A stretch of 38,328 nucleotides of DNA from DATLFP01 sp035540955 (GCA_035540955.1 DATLFP010000267.1:1-38328); one strand, 5' to 3'. Counted from the first letter of the stretch, positions 15,850-24,876 are shown. The notes: a model not told the origin generated them from the sequence alone. Numbers and translations: made by a program.

Positions 15850-16144
15850 CGGACCCCCTCGGTGCCGGCGCCTCGGTCTCACTCGGGTTCCTGCGCTCCC
15901 GGCTCGAACACGACCCCGGCCATGTGCCTGCCAATTGCGCCGCGTGTCCCGTCGTGCTCGGCCAAACCCGGGCGACGACTGCTGGATGCCCCTCGCGGTC
16001 AGCCGCTCGTTCCTGGACGAACTCACGGTGCCGTCACGGCTCATCGTCCTCGACGGCTGCGGCCACTTCCCTGTCGAACCCGGCGCCGTTGCTGGCCTCT
16101 GTGCCGCAGTCGAGCACCTGCTCGCCCTCCGGTCCTCTACCTAG
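15850..16144 (+). pseudogene. C-terminal remnant of an alpha/beta hydrolase, frameshifted
   Basis: One frame gives VSLGFLRSRLEHDPGHVPAN followed by CAACPVVLGQ, then a shift to DDCWMPLAVSRSFLDELTVP and VLDGCGHFPVEPGAV before a stop at 16144. The GHFPVE motif carries the catalytic His of alpha/beta hydrolases. The nucleophile elbow and the N-terminal two thirds are missing. It is debris lying between the ABC operon and scar B. Confidence 0.6.
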
Positions 16145-16311
16145 AGGACCGGCCCAGCCAGCACCTGCCTTCGGTCGCCGGATTGAGATCCGTTTGACAC
16201 GGGGCTCGCGACGGGCCGGCTGACGTCAATTCGGCCGCGCGGCATGCGCCTTGTGTCCGGCGGATTCTCGGGCGCGATCGGGACTCTTCGGGTTCGGGGC
16301 CCGACGAGAAA

Positions 16312-16342
16312 GAGGCCCTTTCCGAACACCGGAGAGGGCCTC
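16312..16342. terminator. Hairpin B, 13-bp stem with one mismatch
   Basis: GAGGCCCTTTCCG (16312-16324) pairs with CGGAGAGGGCCTC (16330-16342) around a 5-base loop. It stands 10 bases left of the tRNA-like string of scar B, as hairpins A and C stand left of theirs. Confidence 0.65.
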
Positions 16343-16352
16343 TGACCTTCGA

Positions 16353-16374
16353 TGGTGGCGGGGGCAGGACTTGA
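16353..16374 (-). other. Att-like scar B: tRNA 3'-end remnant
   Basis: TGGTGGCGGGGGCAGGACTTGA matches the half-tRNA at 35225-35246 at 21 of 22 positions, covering the CCA end, acceptor strand and the start of the T arm on the minus strand. After that the match ends, so the scar has decayed or been cut. This is far less likely to be chance than scar A. Confidence 0.6.
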
Positions 16375-16426
16375 CGATGGTTGCTCGGAGGTCGCGAGCC
16401 AGACGGAGCGGTGCTCGGACATCACG

Positions 16427-17011
16427 TCAGCCGCCGTCGCACTCTCGCGCTGCGTCGCCCTCGAACGCCGGCACCGGACGCGCTTCGGCTTCCGCGCGTG
16501 TGGAGGCGGCACCGTTCTCTTGGATGTCCTCGATCAACCAGTCCATCTCGTCGATCTCGCGCCGCTGGGCTTCGCTGATCTCGACGGCCAGCTCGCACAC
16601 GCGGTAATCGTCGACGTCGAACCGCTCGGATCGGGTGATGGCGAGCGAGTGGTGCGGGATCATCGCCTTCATGAAGGAGACATCACCAACGGTGCTCTGG
16701 CTGCGGTCCAGGAAGGTCCCCAACCCCATCAGCACCAGGCTGACCACGATGATCGCGATGTTCGCCTTCGTGTTCTTGTACATGTTGAGCATCCAGCCCA
16801 ACATGACGAGGCCCATGGTCCCGCCCATCACAAGCGCCATGAAGACCCGGCTCTGACTGAACCGGATGTGACTCCACTCGTAGGAGCCGACGAACATCAC
16901 CCAGTACATGACGACCATCCCGGTGACGATCATCGCTGCGAAGCGCAGGTACATCTTGCGTTCCATGTTCCCCGAGTGACCCTCGTCGGTAGAGGTGTCG
17001 TGTCGATCCAT
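16427..17011 (-). CDS. DUF305-family membrane protein
   Basis: 194 residues from the ATG at 17011 (MDRHDTSTDEGHSG); a TTG at 17026 has a better-placed AAGGAG and is possible. Three membrane segments (MYLRFAAMIVTGMVVMYWVM, VFMALVMGGTMGLVMLGWML, NIAIIVVSLVLMGLG) precede the DUF305 signature FMKAMIPHHSLAITRSE, whose Met and two His could bind metal. DUF305 proteins commonly sit in copper clusters. It is the first intact gene right of scar B. Confidence 0.88.
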   Translation of the reverse strand: MDRHDTSTDEGHSGNMERKMYLRFAAMIVTGMVVMYWVMFVGSYEWSHIRFSQSRVFMALVMGGTMGLVMLGWMLNMYKNTKANIAIIVVSLVLMGLGTFLDRSQSTVGDVSFMKAMIPHHSLAITRSERFDVDDYRVCELAVEISEAQRREIDEMDWLIEDIQENGAASTRAEAEARPVPAFEGDAARECDGG

Positions 17012-17171
17012 CGTTTCGGTCGCCAAGGGAGCCGCTCCTTGCTCGCGTCGAGACACAGCTGAGCCCGCACTACCCACTGACCGCCCCGGCTACTACATGC
17101 AGTCGGAGGATCGCGCCATCGGCCAGCGCCGGACTGGCAGCGGGTCCGGTGTGTGCGACGGTCGCCTCAGC

Positions 17172-17339
17172 TCAGCCGCTGCTCGGCAACGGTCCAGCCG
17201 GTGGCGTGTCCTGATCGACGACACGGGCGGCGTCGGGAGCGGCCGGAGCAGTGTTGCAGCAGCAGTCGGCAGCCTCGCAGATGACGGCGCGCTTCCCGCT
17301 CTCGACGACACAGCCGCAGTCGGCGCACCCCATGCGCAT
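17172..17339 (-). CDS. 55-residue Cys-rich peptide, metallothionein-like
   Basis: The frame runs from ATG at 17339 (or 17333) to TGA at 17174-17172. The N-terminal half is MRMGCADCGCVVESGKRAVI followed by CEAADCCC, seven Cys in 24 residues as C-x2-C-x-C, a lone Cys, and a CCC run. The C-terminal half is Ala/Pro-rich. Such density suggests soft-metal binding like small bacterial metallothioneins, though it does not match MymT or SmtA motifs I know. No good ribosome site is visible. The neighbouring DUF305 and CopB remnants support a copper link. Confidence 0.55.
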   Translation of the reverse strand: MRMGCADCGCVVESGKRAVICEAADCCCNTAPAAPDAARVVDQDTPPAGPLPSSG

Positions 17340-17532
17340 CAAGGGAATCGTACGTCGATAGCTGCGCTGCGACGCCCTCTACGGGTCCACATCAGAGGTG
17401 TACCCGGACGTTGGAGTCCGGGCATTGCGTAGTCCGCTGACGGCGCCTGCGATGTGATCTGCCTTCGCGTGGGACGAAGCCGGCAGGTGAGGTCGACGCG
17501 GGGAGGCGCGCCAACAGTGGAGCTGCTTGTGT

Positions 17533-18835
17533 TCACGCGTTCGCATTGGCCCCAACCGGCTCCGCGACCGCCTGGTCGATCGCCGGGGGGCGGAGGTCGA
17601 CGCGTCGCAGCAGCTGTGCGTTGAGGGCGACGACGATGGTGGACACGCTCATCAGCACGGCGGCGAGGGCGGGCGGCATGTCGATGCCCGCCCAGGAGAG
17701 CGCACCGGCGGCGATGGGGATCGCGACGACGTTGTAGCCGGCGGCCCACCACAGATTCTGGAGGCTCTTGCGGTAGGCGGCCTTGGAGAGCCGGACGGCA
17801 CTCACCACGGCGCGGGGGTCGGAGCTGGCCAGGATGAGGCCTGCTGATTCGATGGCGACGTCGGTGCCGGCGCCGATCGCGATGCCGACCTCGGCGCGGG
17901 CGAGAGCGGGGGCGTCGTTGACGCCGTCGCCGACCATGGCCACCTTGCGTCCGCGGGCCTGGAGGTGCGCGACCTTGGCGTCCTTGTCCTCGGGGAGGAC
18001 CTCGGCCATGACTTCGTCGATGCCGAGGTCCGCGCCAACCGCCTCGGCCACCTGGCGGGCGTCGCCGGTGATCATGGCGACGCGCCGGCCCATGGCGTGC
18101 ACGTCGCGGACCGCGTCGCGTGCTTCGGGCCGGATCTCGTCTTCGAGGGCGATCCCGCCGATGATGGTGTCGCCGCGGGCGAGGTAGAGCACGGCGGCGC
18201 CGCGGTCCTTCCAGCCCTTCGCCCAGTCGGCGAGCTCCGCCGGTTCGGTCAGGGACCGTTCGCGAAGCAACGCGGGACCGCCCACGGCGTAGGCGTCGCC
18301 GTCGATGGTCGCTTCGACGCCCCGGCCGGTGATCAAGCGGAACTCGGACGCCGGGGCGATGCCGCCGCGTTCCTTGGCAGCGGCGACGATTGCACGAGCG
18401 AGGGGGTGTTCGCTGTCTGACTCGACGCCGCCGGCGAGGCGGAGCAGCTCGCCGTCGTCGATCCCGGCACCGGCGACGCCCACGACGGTGTGCTGACCCT
18501 TGGTCAGTGTTCCGGTCTTGTCGAACAAGAAGGTGTCGACCGTTCGGATCTGTTCGAGGGCGAGGCGGTCCTTCACCAGGATCCCGTTGCGGGCAGCCAT
18601 GGCGGAAGAGATGGACGTCGTCAGCGGGATGGCGAGACCGAGGGCGTGGGGGCAGGAGATGATCAGCACGGTGACGACCCGGGTGATGGCCCCGCCGCCG
18701 TCGCCGACCAGCGACCACACGATCGCCGTGATGACCGCGGTGCCGGTGGCCACGTAGAACAGCAAGGCTGCGGCCCGATCGGCGAGGACTTGAGTGCGAG
18801 ATTGCGACGCCTGCGCCTCGGCCAGTCGCGGTCGG
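17533..18835 (-). pseudogene. copB: CopB-type copper ATPase, N-terminal half missing
   Basis: The recognisable sequence begins AEAQASQSRTQVLADRAAAL and runs to a normal C-terminus. TM6 has SCPHALGLAIPL: the CPH motif marks CopB-type (P1B-3) pumps. Then DKTGT, SEHPLARA, TGDARQVAEAVG, GDGVNDAPAL, and GYNVVAIPIAAGAL in TM7. The helices before TM5 and the actuator domain (TGES) are gone; an inverted membrane-protein scrap starts there. The remaining 430 codons have no internal stop, so the truncation is probably recent. It cannot pump. Confidence 0.85.
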
Positions 18836-18847
18836 GACGCAGCGACG

Positions 18848-19070
18848 GCTGTCGGGGGCGGGCCCTTTGGCAGGCGGCGCCGCCACCTACCTGGCGGTGG
18901 GATGCCCGGTGTGCAACAAGATCGTCGTGATGCTCCTCGGCACCGGCGGCGCGATGACGTGGTTCGCACCACTGCAGCCCGTGATCGCGGCGACCGGCGT
19001 GCTCGTCCTGGCGATGGCGCTGCGATCGGGCATCCGCTCGCTCGGGGCCGCCTCGTGTCCGGTCCGATGA
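18848..19070 (+). pseudogene. C-terminal scrap of a CPVCNK membrane protein
   Basis: The plus strand reads GPLAGGAATYLAVGCPVCNK followed by IVVMLLGTGGAMTWFAPLQP and a last hydrophobic helix, ending SLGAASCPVR. I recall actinobacterial four-helix membrane proteins with VGCPxCNK and a terminal CPV. Only the last two helices remain. It abuts the truncated CopB head to head, which marks a deletion or inversion joint at about 18840. Confidence 0.6.
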
Positions 19071-19115
19071 ACGTGCGCTGAGTCAGGCCATGACGCCACG
19101 ACACGCCGCGTTGAA

Positions 19116-19730
19116 TCACGGAGCGCTGCGGTAGACGACGTCCCACGATTCGCCCTGGTCCGTCGATCGGCGCATGAACAGTACGTGCGCCTTCGGCCAG
19201 GGCGACGTACAAGTCATCGCCGTTGACCTCGAACGCCTGGGGTTCGCCGCTCAGGCGCGCCCGCTCGGTCCACACCAGGCCGTCTTCCGACCGGTGCAGG
19301 CCTCCGTCGCCGCCCACGCCCCACACCCCTATACCGCCACAGTCGACGACAACCAGCCCCGCGCACCAGCGACCGCCTGCCAGCTGCGCCCGCCGTCGGT
19401 GCTCACGACAACGCCGTTTCCGGTGGCGGCCACCGCCCGCTGAACGTCGTCGGGATCGATCGCGAAGCTGGTGATCTCGATCGACGACAGCCGTTCCCAT
19501 GTGCGGACGTGGCCGAGCAGGGATCTCGGCTCCCACGTCGCTCCTGCGTCTCCTCTCTCGACCAGGCCGAGCAGGGGCGGCTTGCCGTCGACGCGGAGGC
19601 GACGGTCGCGCAGGTCGGGATGACCGCTGGCGAGAAACCGGTCGAACCCGACGACGGTGAAGCCCATGGCGTCCTGGTAGGAGTCGCCGACGCCCTGCTG
19701 TGAGCGATCACTGAGAGTCGGCTCGTTCCG
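19116..19730 (-). pseudogene. Second BNR/beta-propeller copy, truncated and frameshifted
   Basis: Three frames must be joined: SDRSQQGVGDSYQDAMGFTV through STDGGRSWQAVAGA, then WCAGLVVVDCGGIGVWGVGG through EPQAFEVNGDDLYVALAEGA, then RRSTDQGESWDVVYRSAP and a stop. The first part is clearly paralogous to the propeller at 4736-5661 (MGFTVVG, FLASGHP, GKPPLLGLVE). The N-terminal membrane anchor is missing. With at least two shifts and a truncation this is real decay. Confidence 0.75.
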
Positions 19731-19738
19731 GCCCTACT

Positions 19739-19781
19739 GGCGGTGGGACTGACCTGGTGGTCTCAGGGCGGTCCCACCGCC
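19739..19781. repeat. Perfect 11-bp inverted repeat
   Basis: GGCGGTGGGAC (19739-19749) and GTCCCACCGCC (19771-19781) with a 21-base loop, between the broken propeller and the MBL gene. It could be a bidirectional terminator for the MBL gene or the trace of an element end. Confidence 0.55.
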
Positions 19782-19849
19782 TGGGCCCGAACGGTGGGGC
19801 TGCAACGTCATCGTTGGGGTCGCTCTGGGTCGAGAGGACGGCAGCTCGG

Positions 19850-20662
19850 TCAGGAGAGGTCGGCCAGGAGCTGATCGAGCGGCGATAGGCCCGCCGTCAG
19901 GATGCGTGGCTGCGCGGCGAGGGAGCGGATCCGGTCGAAGGCATCTGCGATAGCGGGCCCGGTGAGGATCGGTCCGTGGGCTGAGGCCACCGCCGTCGGG
20001 CGGAGCGCTTCGAGCTCGTCGACGTGGCGCCAGTACCTGGTGGGATCGAGCCATTGGTGCCACGGCGAGACGGAGCTGTTCACCTCTGCGAAGCTCTCCT
20101 CGTAGAGGTCCCGGGGCAGGTCGTCGATGTGATGGGCGGCGCCGGGGGTGAGGGCACCGAAGGCGTCGACGGCCCAGAGGATGCCCGTGCGCTCGTCGAG
20201 GAGCCCGCGGGTGGCGGGGCCATCGAAGATCGGCGGGAGCACCAGTCGCAGCCGGCGGTCGCCGGCGTCGAAGCACTCGCCCGGCTCGCGCCAGATCGAG
20301 CGGTGCAGCGGCACTGGGCGTTCGAGCGCCAACCGTTCGGCGCCGAAGGCGTTCTGGACGAGTGTGGCGTTGGGCGCAGCTTCGAGGATCTCGTCAAGCC
20401 CGCCCGTGTGGTCTGCGTCCTCGTGGGACAGGAAGACCCATCGGATGTCTTCGGGGTCAACGAGGCTGAACACCTGCTCGAGCCAGTGGGCGCGATGCAC
20501 CGGCGCCCCGGTGTCGACGACGATGGGCTCGGCGCCACGGATGAGCATGGAGTTGACCGGGACGTAGACGTCGTCGGCGGGGGCCAGGTTCGGGATGAGG
20601 AACGTGTCGGGTCCCATGGCGACGGGCTCGGTCACCGGGGTGGAGGCGGTCAGGGCGGTCAC
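19850..20662 (-). CDS. MBL-fold protein, flavodiiron-type (ODP-like) metal site
   Basis: 270 residues from a GTG 8 bases after AAGGAG. The metal motif reads FLSHEDADHTGG, i.e. HxDxDH, where classical beta-lactamase-fold enzymes have HxHxDH. Later candidate ligands are Asp in WAVDAFGA and His in ASAHGPI. This pattern fits oxygen-binding diiron MBL proteins related to flavodiiron enzymes but without a flavodoxin domain. A role in oxygen or NO handling is inferred. It is divergent from the TetR gene, with two TetR-type operators between. Confidence 0.85.
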   Translation of the reverse strand: MTALTASTPVTEPVAMGPDTFLIPNLAPADDVYVPVNSMLIRGAEPIVVDTGAPVHRAHWLEQVFSLVDPEDIRWVFLSHEDADHTGGLDEILEAAPNATLVQNAFGAERLALERPVPLHRSIWREPGECFDAGDRRLRLVLPPIFDGPATRGLLDERTGILWAVDAFGALTPGAAHHIDDLPRDLYEESFAEVNSSVSPWHQWLDPTRYWRHVDELEALRPTAVASAHGPILTGPAIADAFDRIRSLAAQPRILTAGLSPLDQLLADLS

Positions 20663-20702
20663 GGGGGTTGCTCCTTGTGTGCGATGGTCCGGTCCCAGTG
20701 AT

Positions 20703-20749
20703 CAGACCAACTAGTCGGTCTGGTTCTACAGACCAACCGGTCGGTCTGT
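20703..20749. promoter_or_regulatory. Two tandem TetR-type operators
   Basis: CAGACCAACTAGTCGGTCTG (20703-20722) and ACAGACC-AACCGGTC-GGTCTGT (20728-20749) are near-palindromes with the same AGACC/GGTCT half sites, repeated 26 bases apart. They fill the gap between the divergent MBL and TetR genes and probably let the TetR protein control both. Confidence 0.8.
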
Positions 20750-20768
20750 CAAGGGCTAACCTGGCGGC

Positions 20769-21380
20769 ATGGCTGATGCCGCTGACGCCCGGAAACGGAT
20801 CCTCGATGCCGCTCAACAGCTGGTGATGGACCGCGGCTTCGGCTCGACCACCGTGGACGCGATCCTTGAAGCCGCAGGAGCCTCCAAGGGCGCGTTCTTC
20901 CACCACTTCGCATCGAAGGCCGAGCTCGGCCATGAGCTCGTGCGCCGCTATGCCGCCGCCGACGGCGAGATGCTCGAGGACCTCATGGCCAGAGCCGAGG
21001 CAGGCACCTCGGACCCGGCCGAGCAGCTGATCGCCTTCATCGAAGCGTTCGAGCAGGGCATCGAGGACCTCTCGCTCGCCCAGCCCGGCTGCCTCTTCGT
21101 GTCCTTCATCTACGAGCAGTTCCCCGGCCAAGACGACACACGAGCACTCATCCTCGACGACGTTCTACGCTGGCGGGAACGGATCCTCGACAAACTCGCC
21201 CTCGCGACCGCGCGACGTACACCAGCGGCCGATGTCGACTTGGCCTCCCTCGCCGACCAGGTCTTCACGATCGTGGAAGGCGGCTTCATCCTCGCCCGTG
21301 CCACCGGCGACCCGCTCAAGCTGCGCGACCAGCTCCGCCACCTCCGCACCTACCTCACCCTCCTCCTGCGGCCTACCTGA
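20769..21380 (+). CDS. TetR-family regulator
   Basis: 203 residues. N-terminal HTH: RKRILDAAQQLVMDRGFGST then TVDAILEAAGASKGAFFHHF, standard for the family. The C-terminal region contains EQGIEDLSLAQPGCLFVSFI, like the LmrA/YxaF-type TetR C-domain. Starts at ATG 20769, 19 bases after the second operator. Likely represses itself and the divergent MBL gene; the inducer is unknown. It is intact. Confidence 0.92.
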   Translation: MADAADARKRILDAAQQLVMDRGFGSTTVDAILEAAGASKGAFFHHFASKAELGHELVRRYAAADGEMLEDLMARAEAGTSDPAEQLIAFIEAFEQGIEDLSLAQPGCLFVSFIYEQFPGQDDTRALILDDVLRWRERILDKLALATARRTPAADVDLASLADQVFTIVEGGFILARATGDPLKLRDQLRHLRTYLTLLLRPT

Positions 21381-21577
21381 CCTGTTCGAGGACGACACGA
21401 GATCCAAGTCGACATGGCAAGGCAGGCGGGGGCATCGGCATACGAGTACTCGGGCTCGCGGGAGGTTGCCGCGCGCCTACCGGAACCTCGGGGGCATGAC
21501 TCGGCGGGGGATGCGCGGCGGTAGCTGATGGTCGACGACCCACGACAAGCAGCTCGCGACGGAGTCTCAGCGGGGCA

Positions 21578-21985
21578 TCACCGGAGTTGATCGAGGACCT
21601 GCTGGCGATCCCAGTAAAGACGCTCGTGTGCCAGAAGGCCAGCTTCGAGTCGGGCAACGATCACCACGGGTACGCGGACAGGTTGGTTGGTGGCGTTGAC
21701 GCCGAGGAAGGGTCCGATGTGGCGGCCTTTCCAGGTGGTCTCGGCCACGACGATGGGCTGATCCGCGACTGGAAGGACAGCTTCGACGTCGACGGTGATG
21801 TCGAGGCCGTCCCACCACATCCGGTAGTACTCAGCTGCGCCCGCATGCCCGGTCAAGGTGAGGCCGAGGGCGACGTCCTCGAAGATGCAGTCAGATGTGA
21901 GCGTGGCGAGGGTGTCGTCGAGGCGGTGCCCGTTTTCGGCGTCGGTGTGGCGGGCGAGCAGTTCGAAGTCGGCTTCGGTGAGCAT
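21578..21985 (-). CDS. NTF2-like / SnoaL-like small protein
   Basis: 135 residues from the ATG at 21985 with CGGAGG 5 bases upstream. The sequence MLTEADFELLARHTDAENGH then TLATLTSDCIFEDVALGLTL and YYRMWWDGLDITVDVEAVLP has the cone-fold layout of NTF2-like polyketide-cyclase-type proteins. It starts one base after the stop of the SDR gene, so the two form an operon. Possible enzyme or binding protein for a small organic molecule; substrate not evident. Confidence 0.8.
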   Translation of the reverse strand: MLTEADFELLARHTDAENGHRLDDTLATLTSDCIFEDVALGLTLTGHAGAAEYYRMWWDGLDITVDVEAVLPVADQPIVVAETTWKGRHIGPFLGVNATNQPVRVPVVIVARLEAGLLAHERLYWDRQQVLDQLR

Positions 21986-21986
21986 G

Positions 21987-23021
21987 TCAGCCTCCGGGGG
22001 TCGTGGTTGTCGGTGATCCGTCGCTGTCGTGCGTGAGCGCGTGAAGTGCCTCCTTGGCGATGCCGCCGAGCGCGTCGACGGCGTCGGCGACGCTTGCGAC
22101 GCTCGGTCCCCATCCGGTTGTCTGGCGGAATGAACTGTTGGTGATCCGGTGGCTTCGGAGCAGGAACCCCAGCGCGGTCCCCGCAAGACCATCGCCGCTC
22201 GGCGGTCGAGTCCCGGTGGGTTGTCGGCCTACCGCTCTGTGGTACAGGTCGTTGACTGCGGCTCTCGGGAGCGGGTCGTCGTCCACGATGTCGTAGACAC
22301 CCGAGGAGGCGTCGACTGCGGCGGCGAGCGCGGCGCCGGCGTCGGCTTCCCAGAGGGTTGGGGTGTATGCCTCGCCGGGTCCAGGTAGCGCAGGACCTCC
22401 TCGGGCGGCGGCGAGAAGGCTGGCCCGGGTGCCCGCGGAGGAGGGTCCGTAGAGACTGCCGAGGCGTAGCACGACGCCTCGTCTTTCGGCGTGTGCGGCG
22501 AAGCGGGCCACTTCTCGCTCGGCCACCAGGGTCGAGTCGAGTACCGCAGCCGGGTCCAGTGGAGCGCCGGCGCGCAGCCACGTGCTGCCGCCGTCGGCGT
22601 AGACGAAGCAGATCGATGGGTACACGAATGTCGTTACGTCAGAGTCGATGGCTGCGTCGACGAGTGCCGCCGTCGCGTCGGCGCGCAGCATGTCGTTCTC
22701 GTGCCATACGGATGGTTCGACGGCGGAGGCACCGGTTGGGACGTGTGTGGCCAGGTGGAGGATTACGTCGGTGCCTTCGAGCACGTGGCCGAGTGCGTGA
22801 CGGTCGAAGATCGACACCGCGAGCGACGTTGTGCCGTCGTGGTTCTCGGCGCTGGAGTCGGGATGGGTGGCCATCACGACCTCGTGGCCAGCCGCGATGA
22901 GCGCTGGGAGGACGGCAGTCCCGAGGACACCGGTTCCGCCGGTGATGAACACACGTTTGGGATTCGGGCGTCCCGCCGGCGTGCCGTCGGTTCTTGCCGT
23001 GGTGAGGGGCGCTGTTGTCAT
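21987..23021 (-). CDS. NAD-dependent epimerase-type SDR with atypical active site
   Basis: 344 residues. Rossmann start KRVFITGGTGVLGTAVLPAL with GxxGxxG, and a D-to-ATHPDSS loop typical of extended SDRs. VILHLATHVP is the conserved second motif. The catalytic SSxxVYG and YxxxK region instead reads YPSICFVYADGGS and LDSTLVAEREVARFA, so the usual Tyr-x3-Lys pair is missing. It may be a reductase variant or a non-catalytic NAD-binding protein. Transcribed upstream of the NTF2-like gene with one base between them. Confidence 0.85.
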   Translation of the reverse strand: MTTAPLTTARTDGTPAGRPNPKRVFITGGTGVLGTAVLPALIAAGHEVVMATHPDSSAENHDGTTSLAVSIFDRHALGHVLEGTDVILHLATHVPTGASAVEPSVWHENDMLRADATAALVDAAIDSDVTTFVYPSICFVYADGGSTWLRAGAPLDPAAVLDSTLVAEREVARFAAHAERRGVVLRLGSLYGPSSAGTRASLLAAARGGPALPGPGEAYTPTLWEADAGAALAAAVDASSGVYDIVDDDPLPRAAVNDLYHRAVGRQPTGTRPPSGDGLAGTALGFLLRSHRITNSSFRQTTGWGPSVASVADAVDALGGIAKEALHALTHDSDGSPTTTTPGG

Positions 23022-23068
23022 GCCCGAATGATCCGACAACCATCGGAGTGGGCACATCGGGGGATCCC

Positions 23069-24772
23069 CTACTCCTGACCCCTGACCCCTTCGAGGGTGT
23101 CGGTCGAGGCTGCCAACGCTGCCGCTTCGGCTCGGCTTCGGGCGCCGAGCTTCTGCAGGAGCCGGCTGACGTGATGTTCCACGGTCTTCGGGGAGAGGAA
23201 CAACTGAGCTGCGATCTGGGCGTTGGTCTCGCCGCGGCGCAACCCGCCGAGCACCTCGCGCTCCCGGGCGGTGAGGTCTCTCATGGCTACGGCTCGGTCC
23301 GGGGCGGCGCGCGGTGGCGACGCACCCAGGCCGCGGAGGACAGACGCGGCGTGGTCGCGCAAGGGAGCCGCTCCGAGCCGGACGGCGGCCGCGTGTCCTG
23401 CGCGGGCCGATGCGATCGCCCGTTCCCGATGTCCGCCTGCGCGGTGTGCCCGGGCGAGATCCAGATGGGCAGCGGCCCAGAGATCTGGGCGTTCCCCCGT
23501 TTCCAGCGCCCTGATCGCGACCTCGAAGTGGTGAGCCGCTGCCTCGTCGGACGCGGCGAGGGCCGCTCGCCCCTCGGCGAGCGCCGCCATCGCCTTCACC
23601 ACAGCCGACTCGGCAGGTTCGACCATCGCCCGCAGTCGACGAGCCGCCACGCCGGCTCCCTCCGGATCTCCGGCCGCGACTGCCGCATCGACCAAGCTCA
23701 GCAGCAGTGGTGCGCACCGCAGCGTGTCCCGGACCAGTTGATCGAGAGCCTTCTGCGCCACTGCTGAGGCCAACGCGGGCTCACCGCGGGCCAGATGCAC
23801 TGCGCTCAAGGGGACAGCCACCGCGAGGCGATCCTCGTAGGGGGCGATCAGTTCCGCCGCCGCATCCACCCGGCCTTGGAGAACGCGCAGGCTGGCGAGC
23901 CGGGCGACTGCGTCGACCCGATGCGAGGCCCGAGCAGGCCCCCTACCGGCTAACGAACTCGTCAGCAGCTCCTCGGCCTCCGCCCATCGGCCGGCGTGAA
24001 CCAGCACACCCCCGAGCGCGATCGAGCAATGGCTCCTCAGCACGACCGGGCGCCCTCCGCTCGGTTCGAGCATCAGCTCTCGGACGGTGTCCGTCCATTC
24101 GCTGACCCGGTCGACGTCTCCGACGCGCTCCGCTGCGGTCAACAGCGCACAGAACGCGGTGCCGAGCACGACCGGGTCATTCACCTCGCCGGCCGCGATG
24201 AAGGCAAGCGCTTCATCCAGCTGTGCCAAACCCCGCGCCACCGCGCCGCTGCTGACGAGAGCGACTCCGCCGTCGGCCAGGGCCCGAACATGCAGTGCCG
24301 GTTCGTCGAACGCTCTGGCGATCTCCAACGCCCGGTCGGCGCTGGCAGCCAGCGCCTCGACATCGGTTCTGTCACAAGCCAATCGGGCCAGCTCCCAGTA
24401 GCCCCACTCCACACAGGGGCCGAGGTCCTCCAACAACCGGCGGGCCCGCTCGAGCCAACCTCGACCGGTGGCTTGTCTGCCCAAACCGTCCCAGCAAAGC
24501 TCGGCAAGCATCGTCGCCACCCGAGCGGCCCGGGCCTGCATACCATCACGTACCAGGCATCGGAACGCCGTCTCCCAGGCATGGCGAGCCTCCGGATAGC
24601 GGTCCTCGGCATAGGCCGCCATCCCCACCACCGCATGGAGCTCCCCATCGTCGCGCTGTGACAGGCCCTGCCGGCAAAGCGACTCCGCCAAGCCCACGTC
24701 CCCGCGTCCCAAGGCATCGAAGGCCGCCGCCAACACCGTCGGGTGGTCACTCACCGGACTCGATGATGCCAC
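23069..24772 (-). CDS. LuxR-type regulator with a TPR-like helical region
   Basis: 567 residues. About 490 residues of helical repeats, Ala- and Leu-rich and TPR-like, are followed by a C-terminal LuxR HTH: DLTAREREVLGGLRRGETNA then QIAAQLFLSPKTVEHHVSRL. No AAA/STAND Walker A motif is seen, so this is the ATPase-less form of LAL-like regulators. It lies 47 bases upstream of the SDR gene on the same strand and probably controls the SDR/NTF2 pair, the divergent MBL gene, or both. GTG at 24772 or 24751 may start it. Confidence 0.85.
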   Translation of the reverse strand: MASSSPVSDHPTVLAAAFDALGRGDVGLAESLCRQGLSQRDDGELHAVVGMAAYAEDRYPEARHAWETAFRCLVRDGMQARAARVATMLAELCWDGLGRQATGRGWLERARRLLEDLGPCVEWGYWELARLACDRTDVEALAASADRALEIARAFDEPALHVRALADGGVALVSSGAVARGLAQLDEALAFIAAGEVNDPVVLGTAFCALLTAAERVGDVDRVSEWTDTVRELMLEPSGGRPVVLRSHCSIALGGVLVHAGRWAEAEELLTSSLAGRGPARASHRVDAVARLASLRVLQGRVDAAAELIAPYEDRLAVAVPLSAVHLARGEPALASAVAQKALDQLVRDTLRCAPLLLSLVDAAVAAGDPEGAGVAARRLRAMVEPAESAVVKAMAALAEGRAALAASDEAAAHHFEVAIRALETGERPDLWAAAHLDLARAHRAGGHRERAIASARAGHAAAVRLGAAPLRDHAASVLRGLGASPPRAAPDRAVAMRDLTAREREVLGGLRRGETNAQIAAQLFLSPKTVEHHVSRLLQKLGARSRAEAAALAASTDTLEGVRGQE

Positions 24773-24876
24773 CGACGACAGCGATCGAGGGTCGGAAAGG
24801 GGGGACCTCCCGATGCGCCGGCATCCGTACGGCAGCGACCCTTTCCTCAGACATCACAACAAGAGGAGGACCTCCC

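Larger units (their letters stand above)
2153..16353. mobile_element. Putative integrated element I, copper cargo
   Basis: Inferred element between att-like scars A (2153) and B (16353). It holds the intact copper block, with gene scraps next to scar A (SWIM tail, HMA tail) and a broken hydrolase next to scar B. No integrase is visible inside it, so if the model is right that gene has been lost. The boundaries rest on short repeats only. Confidence 0.35.

Noticed and set aside
21381..21577. Short frame starting MARQAGASAYEYSG near 21415
   Set aside because: Only about 38 codons, no ribosome site or recognisable similarity; treated as intergenic.
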